This document shows positions 19,567 to 27,880 of a stretch of 64,000 nucleotides of DNA, one piece after another. Source of the DNA: an uncultured Collinsella sp. (GTDB lineage: Bacteria; Actinomycetota; Coriobacteriia; Coriobacteriales; Coriobacteriaceae); the NCBI GenBank assembly GCA_958413895.1, contig CATYVQ010000009.1, forward strand, positions 1 through 64,000, given 5' to 3'. The position numbers and the translations under genes were made by a program. How positions within the stretch are numbered: position 1 is the stretch's first letter; each line of letters starts with the position of its first letter. Below the pieces are notes generated by a model, which was not told where the DNA came from, made no database searches, and saw nothing but the letters and a program-made list of their open reading frames with translations.

Positions 19567-20148
19567 TTGGCGCACATGAAGAAAATAATCGGGTGGACCG
19601 CGATCGCTCTGTTCGCCGCAACGCTGGCGGGCATCTGGGTGCTGACGGAGCAAAACGCAGTGCAGACGTCGTTGCTGAGCGAGTCCACCGCGCGCGTGGT
19701 GGAGGGTCAGGCTGCGAGCGTTCAGGCTACCGGCATCACGGGTGAAACTCAGGCGGGGGACGGCATGACTGAGAGTACCAATCCGGCTGCCTCGACGGTC
19801 CAGCCTGGTCGACTTGCTTCCATTCGCATGTGGGTAGGCGCAAACGTCCGTCGCGTCGCCCATACCGTAGAGTTTTTCTTCGTCGGATTGTTCGCCTCGG
19901 TGATCGTGGTCTGCTTTTCCAGGCGTCCATGGAGTGTGTGTTCCCGTTGCGTGCCTGTGTTTCTCTTTTGCGCTGCCTGCTCCGTTGGCGACCAGGTGCA
20001 TAAGATCTTTGTTCCCGGCAGGCATTTCGACGTTATCGATTTAGGATTCGATGCTGCGGGCTATGTCACCGCCATGCTGTTGGTATTGCTGGCAGCGGCG
20101 TTGGTGCGCCATGCGACTCGGCCGATCGGCGCCCATGCGAGGCGCTAG
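19567..20148 (+). CDS. VanZ-like membrane protein
   Basis: A 193-residue protein with VanZ-family features: the first helix near residues 6-25, then a hydrophilic loop of about 65 residues, RRVAHTVEFFFVGLF, a helix around residue 125, and the family motif VHKIFVPGRHFDVIDLGFDAAG before a last helix. VanZ proteins confer low-level teicoplanin resistance in enterococci, but most homologues have no known role. GGAGG at 19555-19559 fits a TTG start at 19567; the ATG at 19576 is the alternative. The long Ser/Thr/Ala/Gly loop between the first two helices is unusual. No other glycopeptide-resistance gene is present. Confidence 0.78.
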   Translation: MAHMKKIIGWTAIALFAATLAGIWVLTEQNAVQTSLLSESTARVVEGQAASVQATGITGETQAGDGMTESTNPAASTVQPGRLASIRMWVGANVRRVAHTVEFFFVGLFASVIVVCFSRRPWSVCSRCVPVFLFCAACSVGDQVHKIFVPGRHFDVIDLGFDAAGYVTAMLLVLLAAALVRHATRPIGAHARR

Positions 20149-20229
20149 CCGGTAACAAACCCGTTTCTGATAATGCGACCTCGTTGAATTATTTTGTGTC
20201 GCGCGTATTTCCGAGCGGTCGGATTTGAG

Positions 20230-20256
20230 GGGCGAGCGGTAGAACGCTCGCCCTTT
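20230..20256 (+). terminator. Rho-independent terminator after the VanZ-like gene
   Basis: GGGCGAGCG at 20230-20238 pairs perfectly with CGCTCGCCC at 20245-20253; TTT follows. Confidence 0.75.
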
Positions 20257-20352
20257 GTGCGCCACGATGCGGCACAATGTACCGCAAAAGCTGTTTGTAT
20301 CCGGTACGAATCGTTCGTTGGTCTTTAATTCTACTCAACGGAGGTGTTTGAG

Positions 20353-21204
20353 ATGGCAAACGGATTGCTTTTGCGGCTTCGCGAGCGTGAGCTCAGCGCG
20401 AGCCCGGCGGAACGCAACGTCATCGCATATGTAAGCGCTCATCCGCACGAGGTGGTCGGGCTGTCCGTCCGCGGTCTTGCCGATGTCACGTTCTCCTCGC
20501 CCTCGAGCATTTTGCGCTTTTGCAAGCGTTTGGGTTTTGCGGGCTACAAGGAGTTCCAGCGCGAACTGATTGCCGAGCTGGCGCACTTAGGTGACAAGAA
20601 AGACGTAGCTCTCGAGGACATCTCCATGGATGACAGCGTCGAACGTATCGTGGGGAAGGTGATGAAAAGCAACGTGCGCACGATCGAGGCGACGGCACGA
20701 ACGCTCGATTACACCGTCTTGGAGCGATGCGCGGCCCGTCTTAAGCGGGCACGCGCGGTCAATCTGTTCGGTATTGGTGCTTCTCGTTTGGTCGCGCATG
20801 ACCTGGCGCAAAAGCTCATGCGTGTCGACAAAGAGTGCCATCTGTACGACGACTGGCATGATCAGCTCTTATGTGCCAAGAACATGCATGAGGGCGATAT
20901 GGCAATCGCCTTTAGTTACTCGGGCTTGACGCAAGAGGTGCTGGACTGCACCGCCGAGGCTCAACGCCACAACTGTCCCGTTGTGGCCGTTACCAAAGTA
21001 GATGGATCATCCAAGCTTGCCACCATGGCCGATGCCGTGCTCGGCGTCGCTGCGAGTGAACCCTTGGTCCGCAGCGGTGCCATGGCTTCGCGTATGGCCC
21101 AGCTTATGGTTGTCGATGCCCTGTACGCTGCTTACGTTGCCAGCGACTACGAACGGGCGACGCATGTCATTAAACAAAACTACATCGAGAAACAGGAAAG
21201 ATGA
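20353..21204 (+). CDS. murR: RpiR-family regulator of MurNAc use (MurR-like)
   Basis: A 283-residue transcription factor. An N-terminal RpiR-type helix-turn-helix (about residues 1-75, LSVRGLADVTFSSPSSILRFCKRLGF) is followed by a sugar-isomerase (SIS) domain at about 120-260 (AVNLFGIGASRLVAHDLAQKL) that would sense a phosphosugar, most likely MurNAc-6-phosphate. Immediate linkage to murQ, 10 bp downstream, supports the MurR assignment. GGAGG at 20340-20344 supports the ATG at 20353. It is one of only three genes here ending in TGA. GTACCG and CGGTAC upstream form a possible operator, but this is weak. Confidence 0.88.
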   Translation: MANGLLLRLRERELSASPAERNVIAYVSAHPHEVVGLSVRGLADVTFSSPSSILRFCKRLGFAGYKEFQRELIAELAHLGDKKDVALEDISMDDSVERIVGKVMKSNVRTIEATARTLDYTVLERCAARLKRARAVNLFGIGASRLVAHDLAQKLMRVDKECHLYDDWHDQLLCAKNMHEGDMAIAFSYSGLTQEVLDCTAEAQRHNCPVVAVTKVDGSSKLATMADAVLGVAASEPLVRSGAMASRMAQLMVVDALYAAYVASDYERATHVIKQNYIEKQER

Positions 21205-21214
21205 GGTGAATGAA

Positions 21215-22138
21215 ATGCTCGATTTAACAAAATTCACGACCGAACAGCGTAATCAAAGGTCAATGGACCTCGATACGATGACATCGCTGCAAATCGTCAC
21301 GACGATGAACGATGAGGATCTTCGTGCCGTCCAGTCGGTCACGAAAGTGTTGCCCCAGGTTGCCATGGCAATCGACTGGGCTGCTGAGACACTCGAGCGC
21401 GGCGGGCGCGTCTTTTACATGGGCGCAGGCACCAGCGGTCGTCTGGGCGTACTCGACGCTTCGGAGTGTCCGCCCACGTTTGGCGTGTCACCCGATCTGA
21501 TTGTCGGGCTCATTGCCGGAGGCGAGACGGCGTTTATCAAGGCTGTCGAAGGTGCCGAAGACAGCGAGGAGCTTGGCGCGAGCGACCTGCGGGAGCGTGG
21601 ACTCTCGGACAAGGATCTTGTCGTTGGCCTGGCGGCAAGCGGCCGTACTCCTTATGTGGTGGGCGGCCTTGCGTACGCCAAGGCAACTGGGTGCAAGACC
21701 ATTGCAATTGCCTGCAACCAAGGGTCGAAGATCGGGGAGAGCGCAGATCTTGCCATTGAGCCCGTGCCCGGTCCCGAGGTGCTGACCGGCTCAACGAGGC
21801 TCAAGGCGGGAACGGTCCAGAAGCTCATTCTCAACATGATTTCGACCGGTGCCATGGTCAAGATTGGCAAGGTGTACCAAAACCTGATGGTCGATGTGCA
21901 GCAGACGAACGAGAAGTTGGTGGTGCGCGGCCAGAACATCGTGATGGAAGCGACCGACTGCACGCGCGAGCGCGCCGTTCAGGCGCTTGCGGATGCCGGC
22001 GGCCACGTAAAAACCGCTATTGTCTCGGTGCTGTTGGACTGCGATGCCGAGCAGGCTGCGGTAGCTCTTGAACGGGCGCACGGCCATGTCCGTACTGCGG
22101 TGAGTGGCCATGAGAAGAACAATGCCGATGTCCAATAG
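21215..22138 (+). CDS. murQ: N-acetylmuramic acid 6-phosphate etherase
   Basis: Cleaves the D-lactyl ether of MurNAc-6-phosphate to give GlcNAc-6-phosphate and D-lactate in peptidoglycan-sugar salvage. The 307-residue protein has the SIS-fold signature GAGTSGRLGVLDASECPPTFG (split here across the phosphate-binding loop) and AGGETAFIKAVEGAEDS, both diagnostic for MurQ. A C-terminal UBA-like helical segment ends it. The ATG at 21215 follows GAGGTGA and lies 10 bp after murR. No nagA or nagB gene is in the window for the next steps. Confidence 0.95.
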   Translation: MLDLTKFTTEQRNQRSMDLDTMTSLQIVTTMNDEDLRAVQSVTKVLPQVAMAIDWAAETLERGGRVFYMGAGTSGRLGVLDASECPPTFGVSPDLIVGLIAGGETAFIKAVEGAEDSEELGASDLRERGLSDKDLVVGLAASGRTPYVVGGLAYAKATGCKTIAIACNQGSKIGESADLAIEPVPGPEVLTGSTRLKAGTVQKLILNMISTGAMVKIGKVYQNLMVDVQQTNEKLVVRGQNIVMEATDCTRERAVQALADAGGHVKTAIVSVLLDCDAEQAAVALERAHGHVRTAVSGHEKNNADVQ

Positions 22139-22195
22139 GTGCACGGCGTGAGCTGATATGACATCTAGACGAGATACCCAATACAAGGAGGAGTT

Positions 22196-23626
22196 ATGAC
22201 GAACAAAGAGCTGGCTCAAAGGCTGCTGGACCTTTTGGGCGGTAAAGACAACGTGCTCGCAAACGCGGCGTGCATGACGCGCCTGCGCGTGACCGTCAAA
22301 GACACGGGCAACGTCGACACGGAGGGTATTAAGGCGCTCGACGGCGTGATGGGCCTGGTCGAGGACGACACGATGCAGATCGTGCTGGGTCCGGGCAAGG
22401 TGAATAAGGTGCTCGAGGAGTTCTCCAAGCTCACCGGCCTTGCGAAAGGCGTTGCTGACGAGAGCGTGGTTGACGCTGCGGCCACAAACAAGGCCGCGCA
22501 GAAGGCCAAGTACGAGTCCAAGCCGGTTCAGGCCTTCCTCAAGAAGATTTCCAATGTCTTCGTCGCCCTGCTTCCCGGCATCATTGCGGCTGGCCTCATC
22601 AACGGTATCTGCAACGTCATTAACGTCTCGACGGCAGGCGCGCTTGCAGGCGAGTGGTGGTACCAGGGCATTCGTTCCATGGGCTGGGCCCTGTTTGCCT
22701 ATCTGCCCATCTTGGTGGGCTATAACGCGGCACGTGAGTTTGGTGGCTCCGCTGCGCTGGGCGGCATCGCCGGCATGATGTGTATCGCCAACAGTGCCAT
22801 GCCTCTGCTTGCGCCTGGCGCGGCTGATCCTGCCACTGCCATTCTGCTGCCGCTCACCAGTGCGCAGTACAACCCCGCAGCGGGCGGCATGATCGCGGCT
22901 CTCATCGCTGGCGCATTTTTTGCCTGGATGGAGCGTCAGATTCGCAAGGTTATGCCCAACGCACTCGACACGTTCTTGTCCCCGCTGCTGGTGCTCATCA
23001 TCGGCGCCTTTGCTCTGATGCTCGTCATCCAGCCGGTTGGCGCATGGCTGACGACTGCCATCTTTAGCGTTTTGACCTTTATCTTCGAGAAGCTGGGCGT
23101 CCTGGGCGGCTATATCCTGTCGGCAGGCTTCTTGCCGCTGGTGTCCGTCGGCCTGCATCAGGCGCTCACGCCGATCCACGCTATGCTCAACGATCCCGAC
23201 GGCGCTACCAAGGGTATCAATTACCTGCTTCCCATCCTTATGATGGCTGGCGGCGGCCAGGTCGGTGCCGGTTTGGCGCTGTACTTTAAGACCAAGAACG
23301 CCAAGCTCAAGAAGTACGTCGCAGAGTCCATTCCCGTTGGAATCCTGGGTGTGGGCGAGCCTCTGATGTATGCTGTTACGCTGCCGCTCGTTCGTCCGTT
23401 TGTGACGGCCTGCCTGGGTGCCGGATTTGGCGGCGCGCTCGCGGCGCTGCTTCACATCGGCACGGTTTCTCAGGGCGTTTCCGGTCTGTTTGGCCTGCTG
23501 ATCGTCGTTCCTGGCCAGCAGCTCGGCTACGTTGCCGCTATGCTGCTTGCCTATGCCGCCGGCTTTGTCCTGACGTGGTTTTTCGGTGTCGACGAGCAGA
23601 AGATCAACGAGTTCTTTGGCGAGTAG
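22196..23626 (+). CDS. murP: PTS EIIBC component for MurNAc or MurNAc-GlcNAc (MurP-like)
   Basis: Membrane sugar permease that phosphorylates its substrate on entry. The N-terminal EIIB domain (about residues 1-85) has the phosphorylated Cys in NAACMTRLRVTV near residue 27. The EIIC domain with about ten helices fills residues 110-475 and contains GxGEPLMYAVTLPL-type motifs (here GVGEPLMYAVTLPL). There is no EIIA domain, so phosphate must come in trans; the glucose-type EIIA at 52416 is a candidate donor. Context with murQ and mupG suggests that MurNAc or the disaccharide is the substrate. AAGGAGG precedes the ATG. Confidence 0.88.
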   Translation: MTNKELAQRLLDLLGGKDNVLANAACMTRLRVTVKDTGNVDTEGIKALDGVMGLVEDDTMQIVLGPGKVNKVLEEFSKLTGLAKGVADESVVDAAATNKAAQKAKYESKPVQAFLKKISNVFVALLPGIIAAGLINGICNVINVSTAGALAGEWWYQGIRSMGWALFAYLPILVGYNAAREFGGSAALGGIAGMMCIANSAMPLLAPGAADPATAILLPLTSAQYNPAAGGMIAALIAGAFFAWMERQIRKVMPNALDTFLSPLLVLIIGAFALMLVIQPVGAWLTTAIFSVLTFIFEKLGVLGGYILSAGFLPLVSVGLHQALTPIHAMLNDPDGATKGINYLLPILMMAGGGQVGAGLALYFKTKNAKLKKYVAESIPVGILGVGEPLMYAVTLPLVRPFVTACLGAGFGGALAALLHIGTVSQGVSGLFGLLIVVPGQQLGYVAAMLLAYAAGFVLTWFFGVDEQKINEFFGE

Positions 23627-23634
23627 TTTGATAT

Positions 23635-23727
23635 CGCGAGCCGTGTTGCTCGGGGCTCGCGGTGCGCGGCAGATTTCTTGATGCTATGGTTGTGCCGGCG
23701 GGGCTAACTGCTCCGCCGGCCTTTTTT
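23635..23727 (+). terminator. Tandem hairpins with T-tract inside the mur cluster
   Basis: First hairpin: CGCGAGCC 23635-23642 with GGCTCGCG 23654-23661. Second: GCCGGCGG from 23694 with CCGCCGGC ending 23720, followed by six T. The mupG ribosome binding site starts four bases after the T-tract. Expression of mupG is therefore attenuated or independently started. Confidence 0.8.
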
Positions 23728-23743
23728 AAAGGAGCGTTGAAGC

Positions 23744-24796
23744 GTGAAAACGGGTATTTCGATTTATCTTTCCAGCCCTCTGCAGGATATTGAGCGGACG
23801 ATTGAGCGTGGTGCCGAGGCGGGTGCGCGCTATGCGTTTACCTCACTGCATATTCCCGAGGATGGGGGAGCGGCGTATGCAGATAAAGTCCGTCATGTGC
23901 TGTCGCTGCTTTCCGCCCGCGGCATTGCGCTCATTGCCGATGTGGGGCCGCGTACGTGCGATTTGCTCGGGCTTGAGCGCATTGAGGACCTGCGCGATCT
24001 GGGGTTGGAATACCTTCGTTTGGACTATGGCTTTAGCGCCCAGCGGGTCGCGGAGCTGTCCGGTGTATTTCGCATTGTGGTCAATGCATCGACGGTGAGT
24101 TCTGATGAAATCGCATCGTGGCGTGAGGCCGGTGCCGATGTGACTCGTTTTGCCGCCTGCCACAATTTTTACCCCAAGCCTTATACCGGTTTAGCTCTGG
24201 AGGACATTGCTCGGGTGAATCTTCGTCTTGCGGCGCTTGGATTCGAAATCATGGCTTTTGTGCCGGGTGATGCTAACGTTCGCGGGCCGGTATTCGAGGG
24301 ACTGCCGACGGTCGAGGCGCAGCGCGGTCGCGCGTCAAAGGTTGCCCTCAATATGCTTGAGCTTGCACATGGCGCCGATTGCGACATTGTGTTGGTCGGC
24401 GACCCCGATCTTTCCGATGCGGGCTGGGCGCAGTTTGCTCAAGTTTCCGCCGGATACGTGGACCTGCAATGCGAGCTTGAGCTCAGTTATGCCTATGTGC
24501 GCGGGCAGATTCATCACGACCGACCCGACTCGAGCGTCCTCATCTTTAGGTCTCAGGAGTCACGTACGACGCTTAAGCCGGATTCCGTGCCGACGGATGC
24601 CGGAGCCGGCCTGCCGCGAAAGGCGGGGTCGATCGCTGTGAGCAATAGCGGATATGGGCGCTACGAAGGCGAGCTTGAGATTGCGCGGGTCGATCTTCCC
24701 GGTGACGAGCGCATGAACGTTGCGGGCCATATCACGCCCGAGGCAATGGAACTGCTGCCGTTCATCAAACGCGGATTCGGGGTACGGTTCGTTTAA
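23744..24796 (+). CDS. mupG: 6-phospho-N-acetylmuramidase, MupG/DUF871 family
   Basis: A 350-residue protein of the former DUF871 family, now known in Staphylococcus aureus as MupG, which hydrolyses MurNAc-6-phosphate-GlcNAc made by PTS uptake of the peptidoglycan disaccharide. The N-terminus MKTGISIYLSS and the HNFYPKPYTGL motif are typical; the fold is a TIM barrel plus a C-terminal cyclophilin-like domain. AAAGGAG nine bases upstream supports a GTG start at 23744. It follows murP but is separated by a strong intrinsic terminator. Together with murR, murQ and murP it completes a disaccharide salvage set like the staphylococcal one. Confidence 0.87.
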   Translation: MKTGISIYLSSPLQDIERTIERGAEAGARYAFTSLHIPEDGGAAYADKVRHVLSLLSARGIALIADVGPRTCDLLGLERIEDLRDLGLEYLRLDYGFSAQRVAELSGVFRIVVNASTVSSDEIASWREAGADVTRFAACHNFYPKPYTGLALEDIARVNLRLAALGFEIMAFVPGDANVRGPVFEGLPTVEAQRGRASKVALNMLELAHGADCDIVLVGDPDLSDAGWAQFAQVSAGYVDLQCELELSYAYVRGQIHHDRPDSSVLIFRSQESRTTLKPDSVPTDAGAGLPRKAGSIAVSNSGYGRYEGELEIARVDLPGDERMNVAGHITPEAMELLPFIKRGFGVRFV

Positions 24797-24888
24797 CGTG
24801 TGACCCGCGGGCTACAATTGGCCCATCATACGAAGGCGCCTCGTGTGGCGTGTGCCTGCGTTGGCCGATCTATTTTCGGAGGATTCCC

Positions 24889-25248
24889 ATGACCGTACTG
24901 TTTGTTGAATATTCCAAGTGCTCGACCTGTAAGAAGGCCAAGGCATGGCTGGACGAACATGGGGTAGAGTACATCGACCGCGATATCGTTTTGGACAATC
25001 CCACGGCTGATGAGCTTGCGACCTGGATTGCTCGTTCGGGGCTGCCGGTGCGGCGCTTCTTTAATTCGTCGGGCATGAAATATCGAGAGCTGGGCCTGAA
25101 GGCGCGTCTGGATGCGGGCATGACGGATCGGGAGTGCTACGAGCTGCTGGCGACCGACGGCATGCTGGTCAAGCGTCCGCTGCTGGTGGGCGACGACTTT
25201 GTGATTCCAGGCTTTAGGGAATCGGCTTGGGCCGAGGCGTTGCTGTAG
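24889..25248 (+). CDS. ArsC/Spx-family thioredoxin-fold protein
   Basis: A 119-residue protein of the arsenate reductase (ArsC)/Spx/YffB family. The redox motif CSTCKKA at residues 11-17 has two cysteines, which suits a Spx/MgsR-type thiol switch better than glutaredoxin-dependent ArsC enzymes. RPLLVGDDFVIPGF near the end is the conserved family tail. It could be a redox-responsive RNA polymerase partner or an uncharacterised reductase; no arsenic genes are nearby. GGAGG at 24878-24882 supports the ATG at 24889. It is on the same strand as mupG, about 90 bp away. Confidence 0.85.
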   Translation: MTVLFVEYSKCSTCKKAKAWLDEHGVEYIDRDIVLDNPTADELATWIARSGLPVRRFFNSSGMKYRELGLKARLDAGMTDRECYELLATDGMLVKRPLLVGDDFVIPGFRESAWAEALL

Positions 25249-25296
25249 CGGCTGCGGAAAGTGCGACCCGTTTTGAGTGCTCAGGGTGGGACGTGT

Positions 25297-25352
25297 TTTC
25301 CATCGGCTGGCTCGCTCGGCTCAATTTCCATCGGCGGGCTCGCTCGGCTCAA
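25297..25352. repeat. 28-bp tandem duplication reaching a stop codon
   Basis: 25297-25324 and 25325-25352 are 28-bp direct repeats that differ at one base (core CCATCGGCTGGCTCGCTCGG). The second copy ends inside the stop codon of the minus-strand gene at 25349-25759. Confidence 0.85.
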
Positions 25353-25759
25353 TCCTCGAGCTGTGCCCATTCGTGCGGATCGTAGACCTTTACGTGTTTG
25401 TTGGGCTTGCCGCTCCAGTACTCCTCGTCCATAAAGGGCAGATATGCCTGAACGCCGGGGCAGATAAAGGGAATCCGCTGCTGTTGCAGTCGCTCGCGCT
25501 GGCGCTGCTCCAGGTGCGTCTCGGATATGACGGTCGGCATACCGGACAACTCGACGAGGCTTGCCTGGATTCGCTTAAGGTCGGGGAGTCCCGCGTGCCA
25601 TGACATCCGCATGATCAAAAAGGATGCACGGCGGTATTTTGCCTGCACCACAGTAATGGCGGGGCGCAGTGTGGGATGGATTTTGTCCCGTTCGGGCCAA
25701 AGGTCGGCAGTGATCTCGAGGCCCAGGGTCTCCCATAGGTAATCAAGCTCTTCGTCCAT
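25349..25759 (-). CDS. Hypothetical protein, resembles the N-terminal part of a MarR-like regulator family
   Basis: A 136-residue soluble protein. The segment QRERLQQQRIPFICPGVQAYLPFM resembles a conserved stretch (about 20 residues, ending YLPF) found in some larger MarR-type regulators of Gram-positives, but no helix-turn-helix follows here. The protein may therefore be a truncated or single-domain version; the likeness is from memory and not decisive. It has a TGA stop, rare in this window, and its 3' end is touched by a 28-bp tandem duplication. The ribosome binding site is weak. It is transcribed convergently with the ArsC-like gene. Confidence 0.6.
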   Translation of the reverse strand: MDEELDYLWETLGLEITADLWPERDKIHPTLRPAITVVQAKYRRASFLIMRMSWHAGLPDLKRIQASLVELSGMPTVISETHLEQRQRERLQQQRIPFICPGVQAYLPFMDEEYWSGKPNKHVKVYDPHEWAQLED

Positions 25760-25962
25760 GGCGCCTCGATATCTACGTGATCATTGATACTTCGATTGTG
25801 TTGCCTGGTGCTATCGTTTTCGCGGTAGAATCTGCCAACGGTTGACGGCTACCGCTCGCGGCGTTTTGCCCTTCGTGTACAGCGGTTGGCTTCACAGGTC
25901 CTTCACGGGTTGGACTAAATTAGGCCAATTTGACTGAATTTCAAAAAAGTCAAAATTGGGGC

Positions 25963-25991
25963 TTGCGTCACGGCGAGACTTCCCGTATATT
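25963..25991 (+). promoter_or_regulatory. Promoter of the tRNA-Gln/tRNA-Glu unit
   Basis: TTGCGT at 25963-25968 and TATATT at 25986-25991 with a 17-base spacer, about 45 bp before the first tRNA. Confidence 0.7.
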
Positions 25992-26035
25992 TCTTTCTTG
26001 CGCAAAGGCACAGCCGAGCGCAGCGATGCAGTCAT

Positions 26036-26109
26036 TGGGATGTCGTCTAATGGCAGGACAGCGGATTCTGGTTCCGTCAATGGGGGTTCGACTCCCTCCA
26101 TCCCAGCCA
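26036..26109 (+). tRNA. tRNA-Gln (anticodon CTG)
   Basis: Acceptor TGGGATG (26036-26042) pairs with CATCCCA (26099-26105), discriminator G, and CCA is encoded at 26107-26109. Anticodon stem GCGGA/TCCGT encloses loop TTCTGGT with CTG, reading CAG codons. The T loop TTCGACT is standard. Confidence 0.95.
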
Positions 26110-26126
26110 TTGCATTTGCTACATAT

Positions 26127-26203
26127 GGCCCGTTCGTCTAGCGGTTTAGGACGCCGCCCTCTCAAGGCGGAGATCACCAGTTCGAATCTGGTACGGGCTA
26201 CCA
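26127..26203 (+). tRNA. tRNA-Glu (anticodon CTC)
   Basis: Acceptor GGCCCGT pairs with ACGGGCT (26193-26199, one G-U), and CCA is encoded at 26201-26203. Anticodon stem CCGCC/GGCGG encloses loop CTCTCAA with CTC, reading GAG. It lies 17 bases after tRNA-Gln and shares its promoter and terminator. Confidence 0.95.
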
Positions 26204-26213
26204 AAATTGAACG

Positions 26214-26241
26214 CCCGGGCCTCGTAAGAGACCCGGGTTTT
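26214..26241 (+). terminator. Rho-independent terminator of the tRNA unit
   Basis: CCCGGG, one mismatch, then CTC, loop GTAA, GAG and CCCGGG, followed by TTTTG. Confidence 0.85.
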
Positions 26242-26297
26242 GTGTATTAACCGTATATACGGCGCCTGCCGTGTTTCGCTCAGATCGAGGAGTAGCC

Positions 26298-27215
26298 ATG
26301 GATCTGCCCATCAGCTTGCAAGACATCACGTATGCCGAGAACTATCTGGCGCAGGGCGACCTGGCTACGGCGACGCCGCTGCTGGAGCGTCTGGTGGAGC
26401 TCGCCGAGGAGTATATCGACGCTGAGTGCAAGACGGAGGAGAAGCGTCAATACTTTAGCTTCGATAGCAAGTTTGAGCGCTTGGCCTATCGCCGCGTGGA
26501 GAAGGATCCGCGCGAGCTCGTGCAGGTCGAGGTACCGTTTGACCGCCTGTACTCTGACATGGCGTTTGCCTACATTCGCCAGCAGGATTATGTGAGTGCT
26601 CGCAACGCCTTGATGCAGGCCGTGCGCTGGGACCCCATGAACTGCAACTACCGCCTGGATCTGGCCGAGCTGTTCCGCGCTCTCGAGGACAAGCAGGAAT
26701 GGGCATCGCTCTCGTTCTCGGTGCTGGAGCGTGCAAGCGATGGCAAGTGCGCCGCCCGCGCTTACGCCAATCTAGGTCAGTACTTCTTGGAGCCCGAGAC
26801 CGAGAACGTTTCGGCTGCCGTGGGCTGCGCGCGTCTGGCGCTGCGCCTGGCGCCCAACGATGCGCATACGACGCGCCTGCTCAACAAGATCCATACCACC
26901 TATCCGGATGCCGCCGATGAGAGCGACGACCACGTGATGGGTGAACTGGCCCTGCAAGGCGTGCCGACCTCGCCTTCGGCCGAGATTGCCATCTGCCTGA
27001 TTATGTGCGCGACCGATGCTGCAAGCGACGGCGACAAGCAGGAGGCGACGCGCCTGACGGTACGTGCTCGCGACTTGGTGGGCGAGGAGGCCTGCGCGGC
27101 GATTATCAAACTGGTGCGCGAGAGCGATGCCGAGCTCAATGCCGAGCGCAAGGCAAAGCGCGAGGCTGCGGGCTCAAACGCCGATGGCGCCAAGGAGGCC
27201 GGCGATGCCCAGTAA
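26298..27215 (+). CDS. Tetratricopeptide-repeat protein
   Basis: A 305-residue soluble helical protein with TPR-like repeats: YAENYLAQGDLATATPLLERLVELA near the start, AFAYIRQQDYVSARNALMQAVRWDP near residue 100, then further helix pairs. The C-terminus is highly charged (AERKAKREAAG). No catalytic motif is visible; it is likely a protein-interaction scaffold. The ATG at 26298 has GAGGAG five bases upstream. It overlaps smpB by 11 bases, so it is translationally coupled to a ribosome-rescue gene, which makes an RNA or ribosome-linked role conceivable but unproven. Confidence 0.8.
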   Translation: MDLPISLQDITYAENYLAQGDLATATPLLERLVELAEEYIDAECKTEEKRQYFSFDSKFERLAYRRVEKDPRELVQVEVPFDRLYSDMAFAYIRQQDYVSARNALMQAVRWDPMNCNYRLDLAELFRALEDKQEWASLSFSVLERASDGKCAARAYANLGQYFLEPETENVSAAVGCARLALRLAPNDAHTTRLLNKIHTTYPDAADESDDHVMGELALQGVPTSPSAEIAICLIMCATDAASDGDKQEATRLTVRARDLVGEEACAAIIKLVRESDAELNAERKAKREAAGSNADGAKEAGDAQ

Positions 27216-27675
27216 GCGCGAGCGCAAACTCATTTCCAAGAATCGCTCGGCACATCACGAGTACTTTATCGATGAGACGTTTGAGTGCGGTATTGAGCTG
27301 AGTGGCACCGAGGTCAAGTCGATTCGCGAGCGCGCCTGCCAGATCACCGATACCTTCGCGCTGATCCGCGGCGGGGAGTGCTGGCTCGTCGGCCTGCATA
27401 TCCACCCTTATAGCCATGGTGGCGTGTGGAATCGCGATCCTGACCGTCGGCGTCGTCTGCTGCTGCACCGCAAGGAGATCGACTTTCTTGACGGCAAACT
27501 TCGCAACCGTGGTTATGCGCTGGTTCCGTTGGAGCTCTACTTTAATACCGACGGCCGCGTAAAGCTGCTGCTGGGTCTGGGTCGCGGCAAGAAGCTCTAC
27601 GACAAGCGCGAGGACATGGCCAAGCGTGATGTCCAACGCGAGATCGACCGCGCCCTTAAGGAACGCAACCGCTAG
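27205..27675 (+). CDS. smpB: SsrA-binding protein SmpB
   Basis: Binds tmRNA and delivers it to stalled ribosomes. The 156-residue protein has the usual length, the conserved N-terminus (KLISKNRSAHHEYFIDETFECGI broken by family-typical residues), GTEVKSIRE and a basic C-terminal tail ending in KERNR that enters the mRNA channel. AAGGAGG precedes the start, which lies inside the end of the TPR gene. No ssrA sequence was recognised just downstream. RNase R, its usual partner, is encoded on the same strand about 8.5 kb upstream. Confidence 0.96.
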   Translation: MPSKRERKLISKNRSAHHEYFIDETFECGIELSGTEVKSIRERACQITDTFALIRGGECWLVGLHIHPYSHGGVWNRDPDRRRRLLLHRKEIDFLDGKLRNRGYALVPLELYFNTDGRVKLLLGLGRGKKLYDKREDMAKRDVQREIDRALKERNR

Positions 27676-27687
27676 GCACTCTGTATA

Positions 27688-27753
27688 AGTTGCGGTGGAA
27701 TACGGACTGTTTTCCTGTTTGAGGGGCTATTCAGTCCCTATTTCACCGCAACT
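27688..27753. repeat. 66-67-bp palindrome family, copy 2
   Basis: Arms 27688-27709 and 27732-27753 are 22-bp inverted repeats with two differences (AGTTGCGGTGGAATACGGAC type). It lies just after smpB. Confidence 0.88.
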
Positions 27754-27795
27754 GCGGGCGTCTCATCTTTCTTACTGTTCTGACACATATGTCTC

Positions 27796-27829
27796 AAAGG
27801 CGGCGTCCGTTATGGGTGCCGCCTTTTTT
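27796..27829 (+). terminator. Rho-independent terminator downstream of smpB
   Basis: AAAGGCGGC from 27796 pairs with GCCGCC at 27818-27823, followed by six T. Confidence 0.88.
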
Positions 27830-27880
27830 GTGGGTACATACATTCATGAGGTTCCAACCCGAGCTAGGGGAGTGATCGTT

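Noticed and set aside
27676..27880. tmRNA gene ssrA downstream of smpB
   Set aside because: The space holds a 66-bp palindrome and a terminator; no tRNA-Ala-like ends or tag frame were recognised.
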